A stretch of DNA of 64,000 nucleotides from Blastobasis lacticolella (GCA_905147135.1 LR990050.1:3050501-3114500); one strand, 5' to 3'. Numbered from the stretch's first letter, positions 43,775 to 55,240 are shown. The notes: a model not told the origin generated them from the sequence alone. Translations and numbers: made by a program.

Positions 43775-44689
43775 CTCTCTTGGGAGCCTCTAAATCAAAC
43801 GCAACAGATACACTGAATACATTTATTCGCGATATTTTTATGGGTTTTAAATGCAGTGATTTGCATATTAATTTTATTCTACATCAATTTATAATTTTAA
43901 CATACACATAATGTCATTCAATATGAGTTTCAAATCACTTAAATCTATAATTTATGAAGTAATGGCACTACAAACTAACATTAGGTGACCATTAATTATA
44001 TGATTATCTTCAATTAAGTATAATTTAAAAATATATATTCGATTCTAATAAACAAGATGAAATATAATAAAAATATGTAAGAGTATAGTTTTGTCAATAA
44101 AAAACTTTCTTCAAAATCGAAGTGATTGGAATTATAGTCCATTTTATGGAGAAAAACATGTCAATTTGATTGTTAATAAAAATATAAAATATCTATAAAT
44201 AATATAACACATACGCACATTTATTATTATCTTACTATGATATCTATATCTCTAAAAATGAGCTTGCCAAAAATGGCTAAGTCCTTTTGTAAACACCACA
44301 AGGTAATTAACAATTTCCTATTTGACTTAGTGTCAAACTAACCCTCCACTAACACTGGTTTAAACTAATGCCTAGAGATTATATTAGACAATGCGACTTT
44401 GGCAAATTAGAGCCGTGATTTAAATCATTATAATTAAACACATTAATTAATTATTATCATAGTTTGTTAATGAGAAAATCTTTGGCTCTAACCATATCGG
44501 GATACAATAGTTCCAACTCTTACTTTAGATTATGCATTCTAATTAGCAACATATTAGATGCTCAAGGGCATCTTAGATTTATAATAAGAAGAGATTGTCA
44601 GTTAAGGCCCTTTTGCACAAGGTCAATCCACAATCCACTAATCATAACTCTAACAACTAAAATATTAATTTTGGCGTGAATGTCTCAGT
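43775..44689. other. AT-rich, no gene seen
   Basis: Very AT-rich; frames at 43723 and 44464 are short and unassigned. Confidence 0.35.
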
Positions 44690-45005
44690 TGTGCTCTCGC
44701 GCACGAGGGCCCGGGGTCCGCCTTAACCATGATCCAGGCTTTGGCAGATCAGGTAATTACAGTAGAGCGACTGCCATCTGACCTCCGTGACTCTGCTACC
44801 AGGGGAGCCCGACCAGATTGGATCATGGTTACACATTCAGTCGCCTGAATGTGTTTCATTATGATTTTCCCCTCACCGTTAGAGCAACGGGTAGTGTTCA
44901 ACTAATGTACATAATTCAGGAAAGAGTCATTGGTACATGGCCTCAGCGGGATTCGAAACCGGGTGCCTGTATTAGGGTGGCGTAATCGCAGCCTCTGTCC
45001 CACTC
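44690..45005 (-). repeat. Second tRNA-derived SINE, minus copy
   Basis: Inverse of the family at 35103 without its insert: CTCGCGCACGAGGGCCCGGG, GATCAGGTAATTACAGTAGA, ACATTCAGTCGCCTGAATGT, and a tRNA-like head ending near GGGATTCGAAACCGGGTGCC. Confidence 0.65.
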
Positions 45006-45114
45006 CCTCACCTGTACGATGAAAGGCAACGTATTTTTCCACACTTCACACGAAACATCACACACATATATGGTATTATGTATTTTATAACGTTTATTTA
45101 TTTATTACATTTTT

Positions 45115-45345
45115 TCCTTGTGGCTCTTTTGTCCGTTCATCACTTAGAACCACTGAAAACCAGCATCACGGCGGCTGTCGTGGCGTATGCTGAGTGTGGC
45201 CCCATTGCAATCTCCACATGGCACAGGTAATGAGATTAGAGTATCTTTTTTCCGTAGATTTATGTCTTTGTTTTTGTTTTCTATTAAATTTTTTGAATGC
45301 TGTGCCGTGTGTCGGAGTGGAATAAACGTGGTTTACTTTACTTTA
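45115..45345 (+). repeat. Interspersed repeat G, copy 3
   Basis: ACTGAAAACCAGCATCACGG, GTATGCTGAGTGTGGCCCCA, CACATGGCACAGGTAATGAG and AATAAACGTGGTTTACTTTA. Confidence 0.6.
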
Positions 45346-47421
45346 ATCCAATCTAATATGGACATCGTGTAAATGGAGTCCAATACATTAGCATTTATTG
45401 ACATTCGCATTGTTCTTTCCCAGTGGCTCAATGTTGGATTTGTGGATTGTCCCTTGTTAAAAAGATATTTAAAAAAAAAAAGGTATGCTATCAACCTTCA
45501 ATCTTGTCATATCACAGGCGTTAAACAGTCATTATTATGATATCCGAGTATTCCCTTTCTCCGTGATCAGCATCCCCATTGTGGGCGACAACGATCAAAA
45601 TGAAACTTTATTCCTTCAGGATACGGCTGAAATTGCTATGGCAATAAAACATGTTTTTTTATATAAAAGACCTAATGCACGCACCTACGCACCTGCTGCG
45701 TAGCATGACATGCTTTGTCGCGCGAGATTTAACTTTGTGTCTCCGTTACTCCAACGTCAATCGAAAGAGACCTAGAATTGTCTATCGGTTTCGCAGGCTG
45801 GTGGTAGGTGACGATGCGGCGAAGATGCTTCCTGCATGAAGATGATTCTGCTATGCCAATTTCAACCGTCTTAGGAGTACATTAAGTTGCATTTCTATCG
45901 CTCTTGTCGCCGATGCGGATACAGATAATGGGGACCATGGGAAAACACCATGATTCCTTTCCAACGTTCCATACACTTCCCCAAGCTCGATTAGATTTAA
46001 ATTTATTAAAAACAAATTAGAAAAAAAAGGTATAAATAAAGTAGGTACCACACCATAGTTTCTATTCTACAATGAGCATAGACGCCATACTCGACACAAG
46101 ACTTCGCCAAAAAAGTTTGGTGTGCTCCAATAAAATTTCAGCCTTACAAAGTCGACATAAGGTCACCGATTTCTTTGGAAAAATCTCCTTGAACACCCGT
46201 CGCAGACAGTATTGTCATTTTGAGCTTACGTCAGGTTGGTATAAGATCGAAATTTCTTTGAACTGTGTAATGTGCAAGCCTGCCATACTGATAGATGACA
46301 AGGTAAATGTAGCTGATTATTGGCCGTCGAAAATATTAGACTGAAAGCGCTGTAAGTTATTCAGCGTCATCTACTTCTAGAAGGGTAATTCAATTTTTTT
46401 TGTGCCAATTTGTGCACTAACGCTTTGAAATTTTAGTTAATTAGTAGGTACTACGTGCCCACATCGAGTACTAGTAGGGCTGAGGCATACAGAAGAAATG
46501 AGGCACGCACCTCATTAGACAGGTGCGCGCAGAAATATTCATAGAATAGGCAAAGGCCCTAACAGTGCGTCGTAGTTATTACAGCTATACAATACTAAAT
46601 TATTTACGAGTATTATATACCAAGTCACTTAGGAGTACTCACGACATTCAGCTTGGTAAGTTACACATATTAATAAGTAGATAGCGACACGTACTACAGT
46701 TTCGTATGGGGCATACAGGGAGTGATGGTTAATGAAAATCAGACCATGTTTCATTATCGTATTACGAAAATACATAATAATAAAAACATGGGTTAATAAA
46801 TGTGAGGCTGGACTTAGAATGATCTCCCACGCAGACTCACGTCTAGCGTGGAACGCGGCGTGGATTTAGTAGCCTAGTAGGTACCAGTGCAACAGGTTTA
46901 GGCGGTATGAGAGACAGGCCGTGTTAACGTAGAAAGCAGGAAGATGCGTCGATCTCTATCAGGCAGTCGGTACCGAGTATCAATACTTCTGTCAAGCCAA
47001 TGCACCGACGAGTTCCGATCATAGTTTTTTTAGAATTAGGACATAGCGGGATATCCCGAAGTTATAGAGCTATCGCAAATGCTATGAGCAGTTTTCTAAT
47101 AGGTATATAAAGCATTCCTAACCACTCGCTAGATGGCGCCCCGACAATATTGGTAATTGGAGATCGCTTGAAATAGGTATTTATCAAAGAGGATATTAAC
47201 ACTGGAAACGTTGTACTGGATAATATTGCATTTAACAATAGTTTTCAACAATTATAGAGATTTTAATAAATTATTGCGAACAAAAACAAACATCAATTTG
47301 ATTGAATGAGTTCGTTTCATGGACGCTAGGATCAAGAATGGACGTTATTTAAATATTATTTGTATTAAAATGGAACATAGTGCCAACTTTTATAAATATT
47401 TTTTGTACATTTATTTCAAAT
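45346..47421. other. No confident gene
   Basis: About 2 kb without recognised repeats. Frames at 45485, 45651 and 46072 (90 codons) do not resemble known families. Left uncalled. This lies downstream of the TMEM129 3' end. Confidence 0.35.
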
Positions 47422-47472
47422 AGTTTATTAACATAAACATGCCTTTAAAGGGTATGTTTATGTTAATAAACT
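47422..47472. terminator. Perfect hairpin with AATAAA on both strands, near TMEM129 3' end
   Basis: AGTTTATTAACATAAACAT (47422-47440) and its exact inverse (47454-47472) flank a 13-base loop. On the minus strand AATAAA occurs at 47424-47429 and just upstream at 47474-47479, about 240 bases after the TMEM129 stop. Either could be its poly(A) signal. The right arm also gives AATAAA on the plus strand. A polyadenylation role is inference. Confidence 0.45.
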
Positions 47473-47717
47473 TTTTATTTTTAGTTGGCGGCCACAATCA
47501 TAAAGATTTAAAAAGGAAGTACCAAAATTGTGGGAGCGCCCTCTATTGATGCTTTTTGAAACCAACTGACAATACCTACTTGAAAACGTCTCATTGTAAA
47601 CAGTTAGGCGGCAAAGCCCCCGCTCTGAGGGCCATCGGAACTCGTCGGCCACATTCGGCCAGCGCTGGAAAGCCACATCTGTCTGATCTCTACGTTCTCC
47701 AATGATCCTCGACTTGC

Positions 47718-47871
47718 TTAGGAGGCCCTCACCCTCACTGGGCAAACGTCTAGCATGCAGAATACGGCGCGACAGACAGGGCAGGTGCAGCGGCCCGACA
47801 GCCAGGTGGCGGGGGAGCCCCCCGCGCGGGCAGCCCACCAGCGCCCCATACAGCCAGCACACCAGAGCACC
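47718..47871 (-). CDS. TMEM129: TMEM129 exon 5 (C-terminal RING half)
   Basis: Acceptor TTTTCCAG|G; the first base completes Arg310 from exon 4. Encodes VLWCAGCMGRWWAAR, TWLSGRCTCPVCRAVF and CMLDVCPVR and ends at TAA. Very GC-rich compared with its surroundings, which is why other frames also look open here. Confidence 0.92.
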
Positions 47872-50800
47872 CTGGAAAAGGGGGATAACATAAGATTCTA
47901 CTAACACATACATTATGAATTATACAGGGTGTAAAAAGACCCGCTAGCATTAATTGAAACCTCATATTCTACCCATGAAACTGAACAACTTTCCCCAAGG
48001 AAACTCATAGTTAAGGCAGAAATCAAGATCCTTTTTAAAAAATAAGTTGTATTTTTGTACTAAAAAAATAAAGTATCGATAACTACATAATTCACAATTA
48101 ATTTAGACACTCAAAGTTCAAATTTAAGTTGAAATAATGCAATTTAAGTAAAGGCGCGCAATGTAAAGCGTGCAGACCGGCCGGCCGCGCGACGTCAGTG
48201 GCCACTGGTCACGTGGGCGAGCGAAAGGCGTGCGCCGGACGATGAACATTACGCGTCGCAATTAATCATTTATTTTAGGTAGCGAAATTATGAAGTCATT
48301 TCCGCGGGTATTTTTCCTGGGGAAACTTGTTTAGTTTCATGGGTAGAATATGAGGTTTCAATTAATGCTAGCGGTCTTTTTACATCCTGTATATCTATAT
48401 GGGCACAAATGTTTATTATTATTAATAAACATTTATGCCCATTTTATAAACAAATCTTGGTCACTAACATAGTGCGAGGGGGGGCCTGATGACCTGAAAT
48501 AAAGGCTTTTGGCCTAGCTTAGGCATCAGGCTCCCACACTTATTATATCTAAGAAATTAGCATAATGTGAATTGTAAATTACTGGGAGTAAATAAACATT
48601 ATTTCATTTATTTATAAGCAGACAGACCTAGTAAAGATCGCAGGTGCCAGCCGGATTGGAAGGTAAAGGCGCGGCGTTTGTGGAGATTTTTGGGGGAGGG
48701 TGATGGTGCCTTTCGTCTGATATAGTGATGATGGTAAAGCACATAGACGGGCGTGTATATTGGTCCACCCTCCATCCGCGACTCTCTGTCTGAATGCCAG
48801 AAACCCGAAGCAACTGAACCGATTTTGGTAATTCGAAGAATTATGTCACTGATAGCACCTATGACATTCTACCCGAATGTCATGAAGTACCCTATGATAT
48901 TCGGGAAGAATATCATAGGGTACTTTATATCCTGGATGTCGGGATAGTCAAATATTACCGACAGTAGAAAAATAAATTTAAACCAAAAATAATTGTTTAC
49001 ATTCGTGGCACCTAAAGTTGCATTACTGCCTCTCGCCATCATCGGCAGCCGCGGGAGCTGGCATATGCGACTCGACGCCCGCTGGCTCGAAAACAAGCCA
49101 CCGCCACCGCCACCGCCATCACCCCATAGTACGCTTAAGTCCAGACCATGGCCTACTAACCCATTACGGCCCTAACGGTTTCTTATAGAGGGAAGCGAAC
49201 GAGCAAGCGGCTCACCCGCCGCCGATATGCCGCGACAATCGAAGAGTCGCAAATGCTGGCCACAGACCACAGGCCATAAACAATGCTCGCTTGCTTCGGT
49301 CCTGTCATAGAAAGCGGGACATAGAACTGTCCTCTGTTGGACTTCACCTCTCCACTTCACTTCTTCTGTTCATCTCCATATCAGTGGAGGGTTTGCCTTT
49401 GTCTCCACAATGGGCAGTTAAGTTGAGACCGTAGCTGGGTAGACTCTAAGTCAGAGGCGGAGCGCCAACCTATTTTGTGCGGACCCTAAGTAAACGCTTG
49501 TATTGCTTCAGTACAGGCGCGGTTTTATAACCAAAATGCCAAACATTTGTAGCTAACTGCGCTCGCTCAATCTTTCATTTTGGCGGTAAACCCACCTTTC
49601 AAGAACCAAAATATCAAAACCATCGAGCTAGCTCCGCTCGCCCATTCATTGACATACTTCATATAATTTACTTTTATTATAATCGATCACCACACAAAAA
49701 ACAAGCTGTCAAAAATTTCGTGTATATTGTTTTACCTGCCGTATAAAGTAGAAACGGGTCGCGACTGCCATATTATTTAAAAAAACGGACCCCAAATGAA
49801 ACTAGTTGGTGATCCCTGCTATAAGGTATTAGAGCCACATTCATAGCCAAGATACAACATAAACTAAACGAGAACCAGGCTTCGGACAGTCAATTCAGCC
49901 TTTATCAGTTTCTCACACAGTAAAAAGCGCCACAGCGCTCGGCCTATGCCTTGCGATGCTCCGTTGCACGCAGTTGGGTAACATAATTTAACAAAAGTAA
50001 TAAACCTCTAGGTTACATAATTTACGGGCATTACGAACGAGCTAAGTGCGTTCTCTAATCAGATATAAGCACAAACTTGAAATATTTTTTTTACATTTAA
50101 TGTTATTCTGCGTCATATTGGCAACCAAGTTAAAAGTATGTTCAGGCGTTTCGGCCCGTTCTGGTTATGCCCGCGGGCCGTAACGCCTGATTAATTAAAA
50201 TTATTATTGTTCCTCAGGCATATGGGACCACAGTTAAAAATTCAATTAAAAAATTGTTTTTTTTCTCGACTGTTCTAAAACCAAAGGACATTTTTAACTG
50301 TGGGCCCAAACGCCTGAGAAAATATTAATTTTAACGCATCAGGCGTTCCGGCTCGCGGGCCAAAACCAGACCGGGCCTCAACGCCTGAACACTCGTTCAA
50401 AGGTAGGGTTAATAAACCGAGATATCTTGTAGGTAGTATTATAACGATAGATTGCACTATACAGGGTGACCTTAGCCTCTGGACAAACAATGAAACCCTG
50501 ATTAAGACTGCTACTCAACAATATCATAAAATAGGTCTTTCATCAAAGACACATAAAACCAAACCTATTTTTTCTAACAAATTAAATGGTAACTTAATCA
50601 GCAACAATTACAACTGTTAACTGTATCACGACAACACGAATGAATTGGTCTAGAATTAATTATTGACATTCATGACATGACACTTGCCAACTAAGTGACA
50701 TTATGTCCCACTTCAATCAAAATTTTTATTTTTTATTTAATTTACTGGCAACTGGCGTGGAGTTCTAATGCATTTGAAAAGAGTTTGCAATGTTTAGGAT

Positions 50801-53800
50801 ACTTTCTAGACCATGCAACTACATACAGGCTGCTCCTGAGTGATAAAATTAAAATCGTTGATTTTTCGCTAAAACTGGGCTGGTTGTTATGATACTTTGC
50901 AGTTTTGTTTTAAATACCCTACTCAACTAGTAGTATTCGGCTTTGTCCAGAGCGTAAGGATACCCTGAATATACTACTATTGCACAAACCTGCAGTTGCA
51001 CTGCTGGCACTGCGGCGGGCCTCCGACCAGGTGCGCCGGCGGCGGCAGGCAGTGCCGCGACAGCCGCACGTCGGCCTGCGCCTGCATGCACCCGATACAC
51101 TGCTCCGGCTCCTAGGATACACAGACGGGCAGGTCTTACGAGGCTATTTTATTTATTTATTTTATTTATTTAACATTTTATTGCACACAGTAAAATACAT
51201 AGAGACACATCATACATATAGACGACACAACAGGCACTACTTATTTCTAAAAGAAATTTCTTCCAGCAGGCCTACAGAAGAGAGATGAGATAAGTAAAGC
51301 AGATCGACGTGCGCGATATAGAATACATACCAAAATACTTAAACATACTTATCTTCTCAAATAAAATATAATAAATATAATATAAATTTATAATAATAAT
51401 ACAATACTATACATACATATCTATGTACAACTAGGCAGAGATAGATAATGGTCCTTGACACGTTTTTTAAAAGTCTGTAGTGACGGACTGTCCCGCACCT
51501 TATGTGGCTATCTATGTACAGTGTGCGTATAAAGATTCTCGAGATTCCGAAAACTACCAGATCGCAGTATACTGATTTCTAGATCGATGTATAGCAAGTG
51601 TCAAATAAGAAGAGACTTGTCGGGTCACGTGGTTCGACTTGCGCTGCATACGATTACCTGCGCGAAATCTCCTCCACTGCCATTTGACAAGTCTTATTTA
51701 CTACCTGAAATACCATTATGATGATGAAGCAACATAGATCTATTCAATCACAATTGATTTATTTCCTGGAATACATTTTTTAAACAATTTTTTTTAAAAA
51801 GTAGTAATAAAAAATATTTTACAAGGTGGTCATTTGTTTGTATCAATAATTTTTGCTCTTAGTAACATTTATTTTCTTATGTGGGTGTATCTACACATTG
51901 TACACAAATCATAACATGCAGCTCATTGGCCAGAAAATTATATGAAATTGATCTATTATAAATTGTAAATTGGTGAATTGCATCTAGATACAAACAGGCA
52001 TTACATTCGCATAGCTTGAACCTTAGGCCGCGGGCACGAAGTCAGTGGGCGTGGAGAGCGGCACATTCTATTGAATATATATATATTTGGTCTGTGCCCA
52101 CGACCATTGAGATAAGAGTATAAAAAAATTAACATAACTGTAAATACCTGCTCAACATACTCCACTGGGTTTTGGTCAATGTGTTGCTTGAAAACTATCA
52201 CAAATCTATCTACCAATGAAGGCATCAATGATATATGATCTGGAACTCGCACTGGATTCAGAAGCCTAGGCTGCACATCCCACAAGGCCGTTGTGGATAT
52301 GCGCAAACTGAACTTCATGCACTCTATAGTTGGTATAACGTCAATATTCACATATTGTACTTCTTCGTTGCCTGACGTCGAAAGGCTGTAATGGTCGGTC
52401 TGCAATATTTCAAAATATTACACTGTTATTCACAACTCAACAGTTTTATGTATGGTTGCCAACTTTGGGGATCATAAGGTTATAAAGAGCTTTAAATGCA
52501 ACACTTAGGCAAATAGCAGGCGTTCCATGGTCATTAGCGTATCTAGGGCTATTTTCCAGGGGGGGCCTGGCCCCTGACGTGGCCAATGAAGTCGAATCAA
52601 TCGCCAATGTACAGTCAGTGAGTCACCCGATCCTGGGGAATGCATGGCCCACCCGCCCCCCCCTCTTCCTACGCCTATGTCCATGGTTTATAAGACCTAA
52701 GGAAATATGTAAATATACCATACAAAAAGAAACAGCTGGAGTGACATCCAGACCAGCTGTAAAGTTGACATTACCACAATATTTTCAAAAACTGAAAAGA
52801 ACAGACAGATAACAGAGTTTGAAGACTTTGGTCTATGTCCAATGGGACAAGGGCTGCCATGACACAATAACCGCTCAATGAAAAAATAAAATAATTTTCA
52901 ACTCCACTGCAACAACTATTGATAAAATAAAGTGACCCATACTTACAGATGTGGCCACTAAGGCACAGTCGTTCTGTTTGACTACATCAAGATTGTATTG
53001 ATTCACTTTGATCAGCCAAGTCTCCGTCGCAACAAACTTGTTTGGTCCCATAAGTGGTACCGATACCTTGTCCACGCTGAAAATTCGATCAAAATAGTAT
53101 TCTGTGTTATATGAAGTAAACTACTCAATCTCTATATTATATCTAACATAGAATCTTGGCACACAGTAACCAGTGTTAATACTGGTCATATAGGCTTTGA
53201 TTTGTAAACTTGTAACAACTCGTTTCAATCTTTACGGCAGCTCGGAAGTTAGCTGTGACTGCAATTGTTTGCAGACATATATTAATTATGGTGATTTTTC
53301 ACACAAACAATAAAAAAAGAAGATAAAGTGCATACAAGACTATATAATTAACATTTATCATGCAATTAATGTTTTCATGTTTTTGGAAAATAAGATGTAG
53401 GTAACTATAATAAATAAAATAGTTTACGGAAGGTGTAACTATGAAATTTTGATCCTACCTTCTAAACTCTGTATTAATGTTCGCTGCCACAACTCTCCAG
53501 TCACTCCCTTCAGTCACATACGGCAATAAGGCCCAGACAGCTGGATGTTTAGTTGGGTCTTCCCACCAACAAATAATCCTAACAACTATAAGTCCTGGCA
53601 ATACCGAAGAGCCTATTGTTACAGGCACCACCCAACTAGCCCAGTAACCCGCACACCAGAGGCTAAATATATAGCCCAAAGGCAGCATACAATGTATAAA
53701 CAAGGTTAGAGATATTCTTTTCATGTGATACCTCATGAAGTTTATATTCTCCGAGCCCAAGAAACTATCAAACAGCTGTGCTATCGTGAATCCGGCGGAA

Positions 53801-53883
53801 ACGAATTCCATCGGTGGGTATACCACACATATTGTAAATAAAATATAAACTAATGTCACCAGCGCTTCCATAGTCATATGCAT
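47718..53883 (-). CDS. TMEM129: TMEM129 E3 ubiquitin-protein ligase (five exons)
   Basis: Joined exons (53459-53883, 52947-53076, 52148-52399, 50990-51111, 47718-47871) keep frame at every GT/AG junction and give 360 residues, close to the 362 of the human protein. Three membrane segments lie at about 7-23, 57-80 and 85-107. The conserved block NTEFR is at 137-141 and a TWL.KV.Y segment follows. The C-terminal atypical RING has cysteine pairs C274/C277, C304/C307, C314/C317 and C338-C343 (CTCPVC). Known family role: ER-membrane E3 ligase of the Derlin-1 dislocation (ERAD) pathway. The start is the first in-frame ATG (53883); ATGs at 53877 and 53871 are possible. Introns 3 and 4 hold LINE and MITE copies. 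Confidence 0.93.
47922..48392. mobile_element. MITE with about 80-bp inverted ends in TMEM129 intron 4
   Basis: ATACAGGGTGTAAAAAGACC, GCTAGCATTAATTGAAACCT and CATATTCTACCCATGAAACT on the left are mirrored at 48312-48392. The interior has a GC-rich patch (GACCGGCCGGCCGCGCGACG). No frame. The left end is 50 bases from exon 5. Confidence 0.85.
48885..48925. repeat. Perfect 18-bp hairpin in TMEM129 intron 4
   Basis: AAGTACCCTATGATATTC and its exact inverse are separated by five bases. Directly upstream ATGACATTC...GAATGTCAT (48861-48883) forms a second small hairpin, so two stem-loops sit in tandem. Confidence 0.85.
49015..49180. other. GC-rich island with CCACCG microsatellite in TMEM129 intron 4
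   Basis: GCGGGAGCTGGCATATGCGA, CTCGACGCCCGCTGGCTCG and (CCGCCA)n. Open on both strands by composition only. No splice sites or family support an exon. Confidence 0.4.
50140..50390. mobile_element. Fold-back MITE with TTCAGGCGTT ends in TMEM129 intron 4
   Basis: Arms of about 100 bases: GTTCAGGCGTTTCGGCCCG, GGGCCGTAACGCCTGAT and CCACAGTTAAAAAT on the left are matched in inverse on the right. CAGGCGTT/AACGCCTG occurs several times within each arm, giving nested stems. Confidence 0.8.
50990..51111 (-). CDS. TMEM129: TMEM129 exon 4 (first RING cysteines)
   Basis: From EPEQCIGCMQAQADVRLSRH to PQCQQCNC, ending TGCAG|GTTTGT. Starts in phase 0 after CCTAG, ends two bases into Arg310. Confidence 0.92.
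51140..51560 (-). mobile_element. LINE C-terminal tail and 3' UTR (family J) in TMEM129 intron 3
   Basis: Minus strand reads VRDSPSLQTFKKRVKDHYL (51430-51510), the typical last residues of an L2/CR1-like protein, then the 3' UTR with CAGGCCTGCTGGAAGAAA-type blocks and a T-rich (plus) tail at 51150-51180. Same 3' UTR as 8925 and 25550. Confidence 0.65.
51597..51705 (-). repeat. Small dispersed element H, copy 3, with CACGTGAC core
   Basis: AGTGTCAAATAAGAAGAGAC, GGGTCACGTGGTTCGACTTG, CCTGCGCGAAATC and ACTGCCATTTGACAAGTC. Lies in TMEM129 intron 3. Confidence 0.6.
52148..52399 (-). CDS. TMEM129: TMEM129 exon 3
   Basis: 84 codons in phase 0 at both ends, from TDHYSLSTSGNEEVQY to FKQHIDQNPVEYVEQ, acceptor TTGCAG, donor CAG|GTATTT. 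Corresponds to the cytosolic linker before the RING. Confidence 0.92.
52947..53076 (-). CDS. TMEM129: TMEM129 exon 2
   Basis: Acceptor TTTTCAG|C completes Ser142; reads VDKVSVPLMGPNKFVATE, TWLIKVNQYNLDVV and ALVATS, donor TCT|GTAAGT. Matches the TDTWVMKV region of the vertebrate protein. Confidence 0.92.
53459..53883 (-). CDS. TMEM129: TMEM129 exon 1 (membrane domain)
   Basis: Encodes all three membrane segments and the PPMEFVSAGFTI, FLGSENINFMRYHMKR and GSDWRVVAANINTEFR blocks. A stop lies 30 bases upstream of the chosen ATG in the same frame, so the exon cannot extend further without splicing. Donor AGAAG|GTAGGA. Confidence 0.93.
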
Positions 53884-54120
53884 TTCGTCTGTTTTCTCAA
53901 CAATTAGATGCAATTATCGAAGTGCTTACAGATTTCTATCTACAAATACGATTATTGATTTATTTGATTTGCTTGCTGACTGCTGTTTTGTTTGTATGAC
54001 GTTTAAATGACTGTATGACAATTGACATTACATGACGGCCGGCCGGGCGACCACTGACAGTGATAGTCGGAGATTAGTGTTGCAGACAATCAAACACAAA
54101 TTCCAGTCCGTATTCCTTTT
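53884..54120 (-). promoter_or_regulatory. TMEM129 5' region
   Basis: Upstream of the TMEM129 start the minus strand has no repeat until 54395. A GC-rich patch (GACGGCCGGCCGGGCGACCA at 54032) with repeated TGACATT/TGACAGT motifs probably marks the promoter. No TATA box was found; the start site is not resolved. Confidence 0.4.
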
Positions 54121-54394
54121 CTCAATAATAAGCATATAAATTAAATGAGCCGTTTTCAAAAATTCCCATAGATGACTTGCTTTAACGACTCAAGCAATAT
54201 TATAATCTTTTAATCCCGATTACTCCTGATGAAGTGGAGAGGTCTCTGGCTCGTATGAAAAACGAGAACCTACTGCTCACTTAACTATTTATTAAGATCG
54301 TAAGTATGGGGCTTATTATCTGACGCGCGCCTCGTAAACGTGAAATGACAGTGTGCAGAATTGCGACAACTATGTATAGGGATCAAACTTATGG

Positions 54395-54627
54395 GACGAC
54401 CTGAGTGGTTCAATGGTCAACATTCTGCCACGCAAAAGGTCTTGGGTTCGATTCCTGGCCGAGTAGAAAATTCAATGATGAATTTTAATTTTTGTTACGG
54501 GTCTGGGTGTTCTATGTATAATAAGTATGTATTTAAAAAGTATTTAAGTAGTATATCAGTGATCTAGCACCCATAGTACAAGCTTTGCTTAATTTGGGGC
54601 TAGAGGACGCTGTTTGAATTTGTCTAA
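54395..54627 (+). repeat. tRNA-derived SINE (family A), full copy
   Basis: GACGACCTGAGTGGTTCAAT, B box GGGTTCGATTCCTGGCC, body TTTGTTACGGGTCTGGG and 3' end TTTGGGGCTAGAGGACGC. Inserted upstream of TMEM129. Confidence 0.85.
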
Positions 54628-54834
54628 GAATATTTATTTATTATTATTGTTGGGTACCAATTGGATGCGGAAAGCACAGGGGCCTTACCATAAACTCTTA
54701 TAGCAGGAACTACACAGCGCTATACGTGTCACATAAGCTTATCTCGTTCTTTTGAAATGATTTCCTTTTGGAAACCATTTCTGTTTAGGTCCTGCTATAA
54801 GAAGTCATGGTAAGCCCCAAGGACCGGCCTTTAC

Positions 54835-54915
54835 AACCGGTGGAGATCTCTGGGGAAGGCCTATGCCCAGCAGTGGGCGTCTTCTGGCTGATATGATGAT
54901 GATTATTATTATTAT
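54835..54915 (+). repeat. RTE 3' scrap
   Basis: CAACCGGTGGAGATCTCTGG, GCCTATGCCCAGCAGTGGGC, GTCTTCTGGCTGATATGATG and an (ATT)n tail: the last 70 bases of the RTE family seen at 1036 and 59310. Confidence 0.7.
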
Positions 54916-54949
54916 TATTATGAGCCACGCAATGAAGCTAGGTATTCGA

Positions 54950-55240
54950 ACATATATTATACACCAGAGATATCACCAGGAATTATATCTGTCAGAATGC
55001 GGCTTCGGGCGGGCTGTAGCACGATGGATCCAATCTTTGTTCTCAAAAACCTGCAGGAGACCCATAGCTGTATTTCATGTTTCTCGGCCTACAGAGGGCT
55101 TTCGTCAGAGTTACTTGGAAACTAATCTGGTGGGAATTAAGGTCAAAATTTGTGCTCGGGGCATACATTATAATTATTCGGGTATAAGGGTGTTCATCAG
55201 GGTTCAGTGCTGAGCCCTTATTTTTTTTACGACAGTGATC
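54950..55240 (+). mobile_element. LINE reverse transcriptase scrap
   Basis: Plus strand reads FGRAVARWIQSLFSKT and, after frameshifts, GVHQGSVLSPYFF, the motif B block of a reverse transcriptase. Heavily decayed. Confidence 0.45.

Noticed and set aside
45485..46344. Three unrecognised frames of 62-90 codons
   Set aside because: No family resemblance, no splice or promoter context, and no continuity between them.
48993..49175. Proline-rich frame in TMEM129 intron 4
   Set aside because: Produced by a CCACCG microsatellite and high GC; no splice sites or conservation signal, and the exon 4-5 join is complete without it.
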